Source: Sanguibacter suarezii NBRC 16159
Lineage (GTDB): Bacteria > Actinomycetota > Actinomycetes > Actinomycetales > Cellulomonadaceae
DNA: 64,000 nucleotides
Direction of reading: 5' to 3'
NCBI RefSeq assembly: GCF_001552735.1
Contig: NZ_BCRT01000016.1
Location: forward strand, 288,209 to 352,208
Shown: in pieces, positions 37,622-46,138 of the stretch
How positions within the stretch are numbered: position 1 is the first letter of the stretch
Layout of the letters: each line of letters begins with the position of its first letter
The notes under the pieces: model-generated
What the model was told of the DNA's origin: nothing
The model's input: only the letters and a program-made list of their open reading frames with translations
Databases searched by the model: none
Translations under genes and position numbers: made by a program

Positions 37622-37869
37622 CTAGGGCCAATCCGTGCTTGCCATCCCCCGGGCCCGCGGGTTGAGATCCGCCACCCCCAGCCCTGTGCGCGCCGCCCGC
37701 GCGACAACTGCATCAAGCAGTGACACGCCGACGCCCGTTCCATGGACGACGACGGAGACGTACAAGACAAAAGCTGAGCGGACCGCTCGGCGTCGGATTC
37801 TGAGGAAGGTTTGGCCATTGCGATGCCAACCAACATGTCTCGCCACGACTGCACGTGCAACCGTGCCAT
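37622..37869 (-). pseudogene. Truncated GNAT acetyltransferase pseudogene
   Basis: On the minus strand one frame begins MARLHVQSWRDMLVG, like the N-terminus of many GNATs (HVDSWRAAY type), and another frame gives FVLYVSVVVHGTGVGVSLL (acetyl-CoA loop HGTGVG) followed by ADLNPRARGMASTDWP and a stop at 37622-37624. In an intact GNAT about 60-100 residues separate these parts; here they are nearly adjacent and out of frame, so an internal deletion plus frameshift has destroyed the gene. It lies downstream of pcrA. Confidence 0.65.
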
Positions 37870-37892
37870 CTGGGGAACGTTGTGAGGAGACC

Positions 37893-40541
37893 TCAGAGCT
37901 TGGTGACCGGCGCGAACCGCAGCAGCAGGCGCTTGGTGCCGTCCGCCCCAAAGTCGATCTTGGCCACGGACTTGGGCCCGGACCCCTCGACCGCGACGAC
38001 CGTCCCCAGGCCGAAGGAGTCGTGGGTGACCCGGTCCCCCACCGCCAACGACGGGATGTCCGCGTCGGCCTTGCCGCCGCCGGAGCCGAAGCTCGGGCTG
38101 GCCGGCTCGGCCGCCTTCTTCCACGACCCGGCGCCCGACGACGAGGCCCCGGCGGACCGGGCACCCCGTTCGCTGCGGTAGCCGCCCGAGCCGATCGGCG
38201 GGGCGAAGTCGTCGTCGTCGGAAGACCGGCGGCGGTTGCCCGAGCCGTACCCACCTGAGCCCCAACCACCGGTGTACCCGCCCGGTCCGCGCAGCGTCGC
38301 CATGGACGACTCGCGCCGGCGCCAGTCCCACAGGTCCTCGGGGATCTCGTCGAGGAACCGGCTGGCCGGGAACTCGTTGGCCATCCCCCATGCCGACCGC
38401 ACCGCGGAGCGGGAGACGTAGAGCCGCTCGCGGGCGCGGGTGATGCCCACGTAGGCGAGGCGACGTTCCTCGGCGAGCTCGACGTCGTCGTGCAGGGAGC
38501 GCATGTGCGGGAAGGTGCCGTCCTCCATGCCGGTGAGGAAGACCACCGGGAACTCCAGACCCTTGGCGGTGTGCAGGGTCATGAGGGTGACCACGCCCGG
38601 GTCGATGACCGGGGCGCCCTCGTGACCGGCGTCGTCGGCGCTGGGGATCTGGTCGGAGTCGGCGACGAGGGAGACCCGCTCGAGGAAGTCCGCGAGGGTC
38701 CCCTCGGGCTCGGACTCCTCGAACTCGCTCGCCACGGCGTGCAGCTCGGCGAGGTTCTCCACCCGCGACTCGTCCTGCGGGTCGTCGCTCGCCCGCAGCT
38801 CAGCGAGGTAGCCGGTGCGGTCGAGCACCTCCCCGAGGATCTCGGCGGGCCCGGCACCCTTCTCGGCGAGCTCGCGCAGGCCGTCCATGAGGGTGCGGAA
38901 GGCCTTGAGAGGGTTGAGGGCGCGAGCGGTCAGGCCCGGGATCTCCTCCAGATGGTCGAGGGCCTCGTTGAAGGAGGACCGGTTGCGCTCGGCCTGGGCC
39001 ACGACCATCGCCTCGGAGCGGTCCCCCAGCCCGCGCTTGGGCACGTTGAGGATGCGGCGCAGGTTGACGTCGTCGTCGGGGTTGGCGACGGCGCGCAGGT
39101 AGGCGATGACGTCCTTGATCTCGCGGCGCTCGTAGAAGCGCGTGCCGCCGACCACCTTGTAGGGCAGCCCGACGCGGATGAGCACCTCTTCCAGGGCACG
39201 GGACTGGGCGTTCGTGCGGTAGAAGATGGCCACGTCACCGGGACGGACGCCCTCGGCGTCGCCCAGGCGGTCGATCTCCGCGGCGATGAAGCGGGCCTCG
39301 TCGTGCTCGTTGTCGGCGACGTAACCGATGATCTTCGCCCCCGCACCGGCGTCCGTCCACAGCCGCTTGGGCATGCGGTCGGTGTTGCGGGAGATGACGG
39401 CGTTGGCCGCGGAGAGGATGTTCTGGGTCGAGCGGTAGTTCTGCTCGAGCAGGATGGTGCGGGCCTCGGGGTAGTCCACCTCGAACTCGAGGATGTTGCG
39501 GATCGTCGCGCCGCGGAAGGCGTAGATGGACTGGTCGGAGTCGCCGACGACGGTCAGCTCCCCCGGCGGCAGCGCGCCCGCGGCGGCGGGGTCCTCGGGG
39601 TCGCCCGTGCGCACCCCGGTGAGCTCGCGCACGAGGGTGTACTGCGCGTGGTTGGTGTCCTGGTACTCGTCCACGAGCACGTGCCGGAACCGGCGCCGGT
39701 AGTGCTCGGCCACCGCGGGGTGGTCCTGGAGCAGACCGACCGTGGTCATGATGAGGTCGTCGAAGTCGAGGGCGTGCGCCTGGCGCAGCCGCGCCTGGTA
39801 GCGGGTGTACACCGACGACAGCGTCTGGTCGAACTCGTTGGCGGCGGTGCCGGACGGGTCTGAGGCGCCGGACTCCAGCGCGTACCGCTCCGGGGTGACG
39901 AGCTCGTCCTTGAGCGAGGAGATCTTGTGGGCGAGCTGCTTGACCGGGTACTTCTTGGGGTCCACGTCGAGCTCGCGCAGCACCATGGTGAGCAGCCGCT
40001 GGGAGTCGGCGGAGTCATAGATCGAGAAGGACTGGCGCAGCCCGAGGGCGGCGGCCTCCCGGCGCAGGATCCGCACGCAGGCGGAGTGGAAGGTCGAGAC
40101 CCACATCCGTCCGGCGGCCGGTCCCACGAGCGCGGACACACGCTCGCGCATCTCCGCGGCGGCCTTGTTGGTGAAGGTGATCGCGAGGATCTCGCTCGGG
40201 CGGGCCCGGTGGGTGGCCAGCAGGTAGGCGATGCGGTGGGTGAGCACCCGCGTCTTGCCCGAGCCGGCCCCAGCGACGATGAGCAGCGGGCTCCCGCCGT
40301 GCACGACGGCCTCACGCTGCTGCGGGTTGAGCCCTTCCAGCAGCGCGTCGGCCGTGGCCGCGGAGGCGGCGCGCGCCTGGGCGGCTTCGCCCTCCCAGTC
40401 CTGCGGGTGGGCAGCGGCGACCCGCGCGAAGGCCGAGGCGGCGGGGCCCGGGTCGCGTGCGTCGTCGGGCACGGGCGCGGCGGGGGCCGGGGCTCCCGGG
40501 AGGCCGTCGAAACCGGGGAGGTGATCAAAGAGAGAAGTCAT
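37893..40541 (-). CDS. pcrA: UvrD/PcrA-type superfamily 1 DNA helicase
   Basis: 882-residue 3'-5' helicase for repair and replication-fork maintenance. Motifs in order: Q-motif LNPQQREAVVHG, Walker A AGAGSGKTRVL (Lys96), Ia AITFTNKAA, Walker B VDEYQDTNHAQY, motif III VGDSDQSIYAFRGA, IV LLEQNYRST, V MTLHTAKGLEFPVVFL and VI YVGITRARERLYV. The C-terminal tail is Gly/Ser-rich and ends in a Tudor-like VGDRVTHDSFGLGTVVAVEG that contacts RNA polymerase in related PcrA proteins. The N-terminus has a roughly 60-residue Ala/Pro-rich extension. TAGGCT lies 9 nt before ATG 40541. Confidence 0.96.
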   Translation of the reverse strand: MTSLFDHLPGFDGLPGAPAPAAPVPDDARDPGPAASAFARVAAAHPQDWEGEAAQARAASAATADALLEGLNPQQREAVVHGGSPLLIVAGAGSGKTRVLTHRIAYLLATHRARPSEILAITFTNKAAAEMRERVSALVGPAAGRMWVSTFHSACVRILRREAAALGLRQSFSIYDSADSQRLLTMVLRELDVDPKKYPVKQLAHKISSLKDELVTPERYALESGASDPSGTAANEFDQTLSSVYTRYQARLRQAHALDFDDLIMTTVGLLQDHPAVAEHYRRRFRHVLVDEYQDTNHAQYTLVRELTGVRTGDPEDPAAAGALPPGELTVVGDSDQSIYAFRGATIRNILEFEVDYPEARTILLEQNYRSTQNILSAANAVISRNTDRMPKRLWTDAGAGAKIIGYVADNEHDEARFIAAEIDRLGDAEGVRPGDVAIFYRTNAQSRALEEVLIRVGLPYKVVGGTRFYERREIKDVIAYLRAVANPDDDVNLRRILNVPKRGLGDRSEAMVVAQAERNRSSFNEALDHLEEIPGLTARALNPLKAFRTLMDGLRELAEKGAGPAEILGEVLDRTGYLAELRASDDPQDESRVENLAELHAVASEFEESEPEGTLADFLERVSLVADSDQIPSADDAGHEGAPVIDPGVVTLMTLHTAKGLEFPVVFLTGMEDGTFPHMRSLHDDVELAEERRLAYVGITRARERLYVSRSAVRSAWGMANEFPASRFLDEIPEDLWDWRRRESSMATLRGPGGYTGGWGSGGYGSGNRRRSSDDDDFAPPIGSGGYRSERGARSAGASSSGAGSWKKAAEPASPSFGSGGGKADADIPSLAVGDRVTHDSFGLGTVVAVEGSGPKSVAKIDFGADGTKRLLLRFAPVTKL

Positions 40542-40600
40542 AGCCCACCCAGCCTAAGCGTCCCCACCGACACCCTGAGCACCCCGGGCCGAGCGCGCCC

Positions 40601-42184
40601 TCAGGCGGTGAACGCCGTCACCGTGGCCTGCAGCGTCCGCGACGTCTCCGCGAGCTCCGAGGCAGCCGACCGGATGGCGTCGATCTCCTGCGAGGTTGTC
40701 TCCGAGGCGACCTGGACCTCGCGCAGAGACTGCGCGATGCTGCGCCCACCATCGGCCACGGTGGAGACCGTCTGCGCCATCGCCGAGGTGGTCGCCGTCT
40801 GCTCCTCGACGGCGCCGGCGATGGTCAGCTGGAGGTCGCTGATCTGGGCGATGATGGAGGAGATCTCCGTGATCTCACCCGCCGCCTGCTCGACGGCGGC
40901 CTGGATCGCCTCGACCCGGTCGGAGATCCCGCCGGTGGCCCGGGCCGTCTCCTGGGCGAGTTCCTTGACCTCCCCCGCCACGACAGCGAAGCCCTTGCCG
41001 GCGTCGCCCGCGCGGGCTGCCTCGATCGTGGCGTTGAGGGCGAGCAGGTTGGTCTGCTCCGCGATCGAGGTGATGACCTTGACCACCGTGCTGATCTGGG
41101 CGGAGGACTGTCCCAGCTCCGTCACGGTGCGATTCGTCGCCTCGGCGGCGTCGACCGCGTCGGCGGCGATCTTGGCGACGAGGTTGGCGTTGCGAGCGAT
41201 CTCCGAGATCGAGGCGCCCATCTGGTGGGTGCCTGCGGCGACGGTGTCGATCCCCGCGCTGACGGTCGTCGCCGACCCGGCGACCTGAGCGGTCTGGACG
41301 GAGGTGACCTGAGAGGACATCGCCATCTCCTCGCCGCTGCGCAGCAGCTGTGACGCAGCGCCCTCCAGGTGCGCGGCAGCCGTGGACACCTCGTGGGCGA
41401 CCATGGAGGACCGGTCCAGCGTCGTGTTGAGCGAGGCGGCCAGACGCTCGAGCTCGGTACGGCCCCGACCGGTCTCGAGGCGCACCCGCAGGTCGCCGGA
41501 GGCCAGCACATCCGTGGCACGGCGGATGGGGCGCACGATCGAGCGTGCGATGACGACGCCGATGATCGCGCAGAGCAGCACGAGCCCGGCTGCCGCGAGG
41601 GCGACCTTGCCGGCGTCGGTCAGTGCGGTGCCCTGGACGTCGTCGACGTAGATGCCGGAACCGATGATCCAGCCCCAGGGTTCGTAGCCCTGGACGTAAG
41701 AGGTCTTCGGCTGGGGTGAGTCGGCCCCGGGCTTGGGCCACAGGTAGTCGACGAAGCCGGCCCCGGAGGACTGCACCACCCGGGTCATCTCCACGAAGAT
41801 GAGAGTGCCGTCCGCGTCGGCGTTGGTGGACAGGTCGGTGCCGTCCATCTCCGGCTTGATCGGGTGCATGATCATCGACGGCGTCTCGTCGTTGATCCAG
41901 AAGTACTCCTGCGAGGAGTAGCGGAGCGCGCCCACCGCGGCGATCGCCGCGGTCTGCGCCTCGGTCGTGGTCATCTCCCCCGCCTCGGCGCGATCACCGT
42001 AGAAGGAGACGATCCCCGCAGCGGTCTCCACCACAGAGCGGGTCGCGGCCTGCCGCTCCTGCATGATCCGGTCACGTGCCACGCTCGAGGCGATGAGGGC
42101 GAGCAGCCCCATCCCGACTGCGGAGACGGTGACGATGGTGATGAGCCGGGTCATGATGGACGTCGAGCTCAGGCGTGACAGCAT
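40601..42184 (-). CDS. Methyl-accepting chemotaxis protein with Cache sensor
   Basis: 527 residues. Helix 1 ([20 protein letters not shown]) and helix 2 ([20 protein letters not shown], near residue 200) bracket an extracellular single Cache-2 type domain ([36 protein letters not shown]) that usually senses small acids. A HAMP segment and the signalling coiled coil follow, with the conserved hairpin tip [18 protein letters not shown] and [13 protein letters not shown]. No C-terminal CheR/CheB tether is seen. ATG 42184 is chosen because it precedes the first helix; the frame is open to 42256. No che or flagellar genes are in the window. Confidence 0.9.
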   Translation of the reverse strand: MLSRLSSTSIMTRLITIVTVSAVGMGLLALIASSVARDRIMQERQAATRSVVETAAGIVSFYGDRAEAGEMTTTEAQTAAIAAVGALRYSSQEYFWINDETPSMIMHPIKPEMDGTDLSTNADADGTLIFVEMTRVVQSSGAGFVDYLWPKPGADSPQPKTSYVQGYEPWGWIIGSGIYVDDVQGTALTDAGKVALAAAGLVLLCAIIGVVIARSIVRPIRRATDVLASGDLRVRLETGRGRTELERLAASLNTTLDRSSMVAHEVSTAAAHLEGAASQLLRSGEEMAMSSQVTSVQTAQVAGSATTVSAGIDTVAAGTHQMGASISEIARNANLVAKIAADAVDAAEATNRTVTELGQSSAQISTVVKVITSIAEQTNLLALNATIEAARAGDAGKGFAVVAGEVKELAQETARATGGISDRVEAIQAAVEQAAGEITEISSIIAQISDLQLTIAGAVEEQTATTSAMAQTVSTVADGGRSIAQSLREVQVASETTSQEIDAIRSAASELAETSRTLQATVTAFTA

Positions 42185-42308
42185 GGGCACTCGCAGAGGT
42201 CGCAGAGGTGGTGCCGGACGGAACCGACCCCCTATCGGCGGCCCACGGGCGACCATGAGTGATCCGGGTCACTATTCATCGCCTCGTGAGGCGCGATCCC
42301 CCGCCAGC

Positions 42309-42791
42309 TCACCAGATGACGACCGCGAGCAACCACGCCGTGCCCGCCAGGAGCGAGCCCGCGAGCTCGATGAGGATGGTCAGCCCGGTCGCGGTGAGCG
42401 CCGCCTTGGTCGCCGCCCAGGCCTGGATGTGGGAGCGGCGACGCGCCAGCTCGCAGGCGTAGACCCCGCCGACGAAGCCGACGAACAACCCGATGACCGG
42501 GATGACGAAGAAGCCGACCACCCCGACGACGAGGCCGACGAGGAGGGTCGAGCCAGGCACCTCGGCGCGGGTCATGTGCCGCCCGGCGACGATGTACTTC
42601 ACCACTCCTGCCGCGACCAGCGCGGCCGTGGCGACGGCGAGGACGGTCCAGGCGAGGGCCCCGCCGGTCATCAGCGCCCACACGAGGATCGCACCGAAGA
42701 CGATCACAGCGCCTGGCACGACCTGTGTGGTCCCGCCGACGATCCCGGCGACGATGACGAGGCCGACGACGAGTTCCTGGGTTGCGTTCAC
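42309..42791 (-). CDS. DUF456 membrane protein
   Basis: 160 residues, five or so hydrophobic helices rich in Gly and Val, with the DUF456 pattern GTTQVVPGAVIVFGAILVW at the start and GFFVIPVIGLFVGFVGGVYACEL in the second half. GTG 42791 lies 6 nt after TACAGT, suggesting a leaderless message. Function unknown. Confidence 0.85.
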   Translation of the reverse strand: MNATQELVVGLVIVAGIVGGTTQVVPGAVIVFGAILVWALMTGGALAWTVLAVATAALVAAGVVKYIVAGRHMTRAEVPGSTLLVGLVVGVVGFFVIPVIGLFVGFVGGVYACELARRRSHIQAWAATKAALTATGLTILIELAGSLLAGTAWLLAVVIW

Positions 42792-42819
42792 GCCGACACT
42801 GTAGGCGACGAGCGTCAGG

Positions 42820-43170
42820 TCAGACGAAGACCGCGACGATGATGTTGACCAGCGTCAGGGCGCCGATCGAGTGCTTGAGCGCGGGAGAGACCTTGTCGCC
42901 CTTCTTGACGGCGAGGAAGGCCAGGACCGCGATGATCAGCGAGATGACCAGCTTGATGCCGATCTTGGTCATCGACGGCCCGCCGTCGTCCCAGAGGCCA
43001 CCCATCTCGGCGACGCCGACCATGAGGATCCCCGCGACGGCCGCCGTCGCGGCACCGTGGAAGACACCCTTGTTCAGGCCGGGCGTGCGCATCGAGACGA
43101 AGTAGCCACCCAGGACGATGGCCCAGCCGACAAAGTGCAGGACAGCGAAGGCGTGATAGAGGAATTCCAT
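42820..43170 (-). CDS. Four-helix hypothetical membrane protein
   Basis: 116 residues with four predicted helices (MEFLYHAFAVLHFVGWAIVL, VFHGAATAAVAGILMVGVAE, MTKIGIKLVISLIIAVLAFL, IGALTLVNIIVAVFV). His residues in helices 1 and 2 are notable, but no heme-protein family can be named. ATG 43170 lies 6 nt after TACGCT; the longer open frame to 43224 lacks a start signal. Divergent from the polycysteine leader of the sulfur operon. Confidence 0.75.
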   Translation of the reverse strand: MEFLYHAFAVLHFVGWAIVLGGYFVSMRTPGLNKGVFHGAATAAVAGILMVGVAEMGGLWDDGGPSMTKIGIKLVISLIIAVLAFLAVKKGDKVSPALKHSIGALTLVNIIVAVFV

Positions 43171-43279
43171 GCCTGCAGCGTAGATTTTTGGCCTCTGGTA
43201 AGCAATCAGGGCGGCGTGGCGCACCCGGCAAATCCGGATATCTCAGATCTCGACACGCTAGACCACCATGTGGACACCC

Positions 43280-43309
43280 TCGACAGGTGCCCGAATTGGC
43301 ACGTACGGT
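43280..43309 (+). promoter_or_regulatory. Promoter of the cysteine leader and sulfate reduction operon
   Basis: TCGACA (43280-43285), an 18-nt spacer and TACGGT (43304-43309). The -10 ends 7 nt before the leader ATG, so transcription should begin at or next to the start codon. An inverted repeat GTGCC-N6-GGCAC (43287-43302) fills the spacer and is a candidate operator. Confidence 0.6.
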
Positions 43310-43316
43310 CGTTGAC

Positions 43317-43406
43317 ATGACTACGGCTCGGAGCACCCAGGAAGCGACCTCTCGTCGCGCCCTGGTGACGTGTGCCCCCAGCAGCACCTGTTGTTGCTGT
43401 TGTTGA
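43317..43406 (+). CDS. Leaderless polycysteine leader peptide (attenuator uORF)
   Basis: A 29-codon ORF opening with ATG 43317, 7 nt after a TACGGT -10 element, and ending in five consecutive Cys codons (43389-43403) directly before TGA. A sixth Cys is codon 19. Five of the six Cys codons are TGT, the rarer choice in GC-rich genomes. The sulfite reductase operon starts 141 nt downstream. Leaderless ORFs with terminal Cys runs were described in mycobacteria as cysteine-responsive attenuators of sulfur operons: ribosomes stall when Cys-tRNA is scarce and expose the downstream ribosome-binding site. Structure and position match; function here is inferred. Confidence 0.88.
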   Translation: MTTARSTQEATSRRALVTCAPSSTCCCCC

Positions 43407-43547
43407 TTCGCGCCTGAACCTGCCCTCCCCGGATCCCTTCGGCGGTGGGCACCAGACCAGGGCGCGTGAGGATCTCCAGCCCGGTCAGTCACTGAACCGC
43501 GACCTCCCGGCGACCCTCGCGTCCACGAACCACTCGAGGAAGTCACC
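43407..43547 (+). promoter_or_regulatory. Attenuator region between leader peptide and sulfite reductase
   Basis: 141 nt of likely structured RNA. CCUCG at 43515-43519 can pair with CGAGG at 43535-43539, which contains the ribosome-binding site of the reductase, and CGCGCCUG at 43409-43416 can pair with CAGGGCGCG further on (one bulge). No T-tract terminator was seen, so control at translation initiation is more likely than transcription termination. Confidence 0.5.
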
Positions 43548-45305
43548 ATGTCGCCGTCGACCGCCCCCACGGCCGAGCTCTCCCCCGACGCCACCCCGGC
43601 CACCACGCCCGACGCAGCCGCATCACGCCCGGCACGTCCCGCCCGCGCAGCCCGGCCCAACGGCCAGTGGGCCGTGGACGGCACCGAGCCGCTCAACGGC
43701 AACGAGAGGTGGAAGCAGGAGGACGGCGGGCTCTCCGTCCGCGAGCGCATCGAGACGGTCTACTCCCGCGAGGGCTTCGACTCCATCACCGACGACGACC
43801 TCCACGGCCGTTTCCGCTGGTGGGGCCTGTACACCCAGCGCAAGCCCGGGATCGACGGCGGGCGTACCGCCCAGCTTGAGCCGCACGAGCTCGAGGACCG
43901 GTACTTCATGCTCCGAGTCCGCATCGACGGTGGCGGGCTGACCACCGAGCAGCTGCGGGTCATCGCCGAGATCTCCTCCGAGTACGGCCGCGACAGCGCA
44001 GACATCACCGACCGCCAGAACATCCAGCTGCACTGGATCGAGGTCGAGGCGGTGCCGGAGATCTGGCGCCGTCTGGAGGCCGTGGGCCTGCAGACCACCG
44101 AGGCCTGCGGCGACGTGCCGCGCGTGGTGCTCGGCAGCCCGGTCGCCGGGATCGCCAAGGACGAGATCATCGACCCCACGCCGATCATCGACGCGATCAC
44201 CGAGAAGTACATCGGCATCCCCGAGCTCGCCAACCTCCCCCGCAAGTTCAAGACCGCGATCACCGGCCACCCCAGCCAGGACGTGGTCCACGAGATCAAC
44301 GACATCGGCCTGGTCGCCCTGGTCCACCCCGAGCTCGGCGTCGGCTTCGACCTGTGGGTCGGTGGCGGGCTGAGCGCCAACCCACGCCTGGGCGAGCGCC
44401 TGGGCGCCTTCGTCACCGCCGAGCAGGCGCCCGACGTCTGGCACGGCGTGGTGCAGATCTTCCGCGACTACGGCTACCGCCGCCTGCGCAACAAGGCCCG
44501 TCTGAAGTTCTTGCTGGCTGACTGGGGACCGGAGAAGTTCCGTCAGGTCCTCCAGGACGAGTACCTCGGCTACGCCCTGCCCGACGGCCCGCCGGCCCCG
44601 CGGCCCACGAGCCCCGGCGACCACGTCGGTGTGCACGAGCAGAAAGACGGCGCCTTCTACGTCGGCGCCGCGCCCTACGTCGGCCGGGTCTCGGGCACGG
44701 TGCTCTCCGCGGTCGCCGACCTCGCCGAGTCCGCCGGTTCCGCCCGGGTGCGCCTCACCCCGCACCAGAAGCTCCTCGTCCTGGACGTACCCCCCGCTGA
44801 GGTCGACCGCGTCGTGACCGGGCTGCGCGACCTGGGCCTGGAGGCTGAGCCGAGCACCTTCCGTCGGTCGACCATCGCCTGCACCGGCATCGAGTACTGC
44901 AAGCTCGCGATCGTGGACACCAAGGACACCGCGAAGGTGGCCATCGACACCCTCGAGGAGCGCCTCGGGGACATCTCGCGGCTCAAGCCGATCACCTTGC
45001 ACATCAACGGCTGCCCCAACTCCTGCGCCCGCATCCAGACCGCGGACATCGGCCTCAAGGGCCAGCTCGTCATGAACGACGACGGCGAGCAGGAGCCCGG
45101 GTTCCAGGTCCACCTGGGTGGCGGGCTGGCGAACCAGGACCGCGCCGAGGCGGGCATGGGACGCACTGTCCGCGGCCTCAAGGTCACCGCGGCGAACCTG
45201 CCCGACTACGTCGAGCGCGTGGTGCGCCGCTTCGAGGCGGACCGCACGGGCGAGGAGTCCTTCGCCGAGTGGGCCACGACCGCCGACGAGGAGGCGCTGC
45301 TGTGA
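43548..45305 (+). CDS. sir: Ferredoxin-type assimilatory sulfite reductase (nitrite/sulfite reductase family)
   Basis: 585-residue siroheme and [4Fe-4S] enzyme that reduces sulfite to sulfide with six electrons. It has the usual duplicated ferredoxin-like/catalytic halves, with DITDRQNIQLHWIEVE in the first and the cluster/siroheme cysteines Cys445, Cys451 (CTGIEYC), Cys489 and Cys493 (NGCPNSC) in the second. The N-terminal 35 residues are a low-complexity Ala/Pro extension. ATG 43548 has GAGGA 7 nt upstream. First structural gene of sir-cysH-cysD-cysN; its neighbours indicate sulfite rather than nitrite. Siroheme genes lie at 57-60 kb. Confidence 0.94.
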   Translation: MSPSTAPTAELSPDATPATTPDAAASRPARPARAARPNGQWAVDGTEPLNGNERWKQEDGGLSVRERIETVYSREGFDSITDDDLHGRFRWWGLYTQRKPGIDGGRTAQLEPHELEDRYFMLRVRIDGGGLTTEQLRVIAEISSEYGRDSADITDRQNIQLHWIEVEAVPEIWRRLEAVGLQTTEACGDVPRVVLGSPVAGIAKDEIIDPTPIIDAITEKYIGIPELANLPRKFKTAITGHPSQDVVHEINDIGLVALVHPELGVGFDLWVGGGLSANPRLGERLGAFVTAEQAPDVWHGVVQIFRDYGYRRLRNKARLKFLLADWGPEKFRQVLQDEYLGYALPDGPPAPRPTSPGDHVGVHEQKDGAFYVGAAPYVGRVSGTVLSAVADLAESAGSARVRLTPHQKLLVLDVPPAEVDRVVTGLRDLGLEAEPSTFRRSTIACTGIEYCKLAIVDTKDTAKVAIDTLEERLGDISRLKPITLHINGCPNSCARIQTADIGLKGQLVMNDDGEQEPGFQVHLGGGLANQDRAEAGMGRTVRGLKVTAANLPDYVERVVRRFEADRTGEESFAEWATTADEEALL

Positions 45306-46138
45306 GCGACGCACCCGTCGACCCGCTCGCCGCCCTGCGAGCCGCGGCCAAGGCGCGCACTGCGGCCCGCGACGCCTCCCGCGCCGCGCACACCGCCGAC
45401 CGTGCGGCCACCGCTCGGCCCCGGCGCAGCGACGCCGAGCTGCAGGAGATCGTGGCCCGCGGCCAGGCCGAGCTGCACGGCTCCGGACTGGGTGCCCCCG
45501 ACGAGGCGACCGCCGAGCAGGTCGTGGCATGGGCCGCGCGCGAGTTCGGCCACTCCATCGCCGTCGCCTGCTCCATGGCCGACGCCGTGCTCCCGCACCT
45601 GGTCGCCACGGCCGCCCCCTGGGTGGACGTGCTGTTCCTGGAGACCGGGTACCACTTCGCCGAGACCATCGGCACGCGCGACGCCGTCGCCCAGCAGATG
45701 GAGGTGACCATCGTCGACGTGCTGCCCCGGCTCACCGTCGCCGAGCAGGACGCCGCCTACGGCACCGACCTCTTCGCCCGTGACGCGGCCGCGTGCTGCG
45801 CCATGCGCAAGGTCGAGCCGCTCAGCCGCACCCTGGCCGGCTACGAGCTGTGGGTGACCGGCGTGCGCCGCGACGAGGCACCGACCCGCACCACCACTCC
45901 CCTGGTCACCTGGGACGCCAAGAACGGCCTGGTGAAGATCAACCCCTTCGCGGCGTGGACCTTCGACGACCTGCTCGCCTACGCCGCCGAGCACCAGGTG
46001 ATCCTCAACCCGCTGCTCAACGACGGCTACCCGTCGATCGGCTGCGCACCGTGCACCAAGCGCGTCGCCCCCGGCGAAGACCCCCGCTCCGGACGCTGGT
46101 CCGGACTCGACAAGACCGAATGTGGGCTCCACGTATGA
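45302..46138 (+). CDS. cysH: Adenylyl-sulfate (APS) reductase
   Basis: 278 residues. Reduces APS to sulfite with thioredoxin-type electrons. Cys165-Cys166 and Cys248-x2-Cys251 are the two pairs that hold the [4Fe-4S] cluster of APS-type reductases, and Cys274 in the C-terminal ECGLHV is the catalytic residue. GTG 45302 overlaps the sir stop (GTGA), so translation is coupled. An Ala/Arg-rich N-terminal 45 residues precede the PAPS-reductase fold. The absence of a kinase gene (cysC) nearby agrees with direct use of APS. Confidence 0.95.
   Translation: MSDAPVDPLAALRAAAKARTAARDASRAAHTADRAATARPRRSDAELQEIVARGQAELHGSGLGAPDEATAEQVVAWAAREFGHSIAVACSMADAVLPHLVATAAPWVDVLFLETGYHFAETIGTRDAVAQQMEVTIVDVLPRLTVAEQDAAYGTDLFARDAAACCAMRKVEPLSRTLAGYELWVTGVRRDEAPTRTTTPLVTWDAKNGLVKINPFAAWTFDDLLAYAAEHQVILNPLLNDGYPSIGCAPCTKRVAPGEDPRSGRWSGLDKTECGLHV

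Noticed and set aside
37603..38391. A 262-codon minus-strand frame overlapping the end of pcrA
   Set aside because: Its first part is out of frame with pcrA coding sequence; only the tail holds GNAT-like residues, which belong to the pseudogene.
43548..45305. Assignment of the reductase as an assimilatory nitrite reductase
   Set aside because: The family cannot be separated by motif alone, but the polycysteine leader and cysH, cysD and cysN in the same operon point to sulfite.
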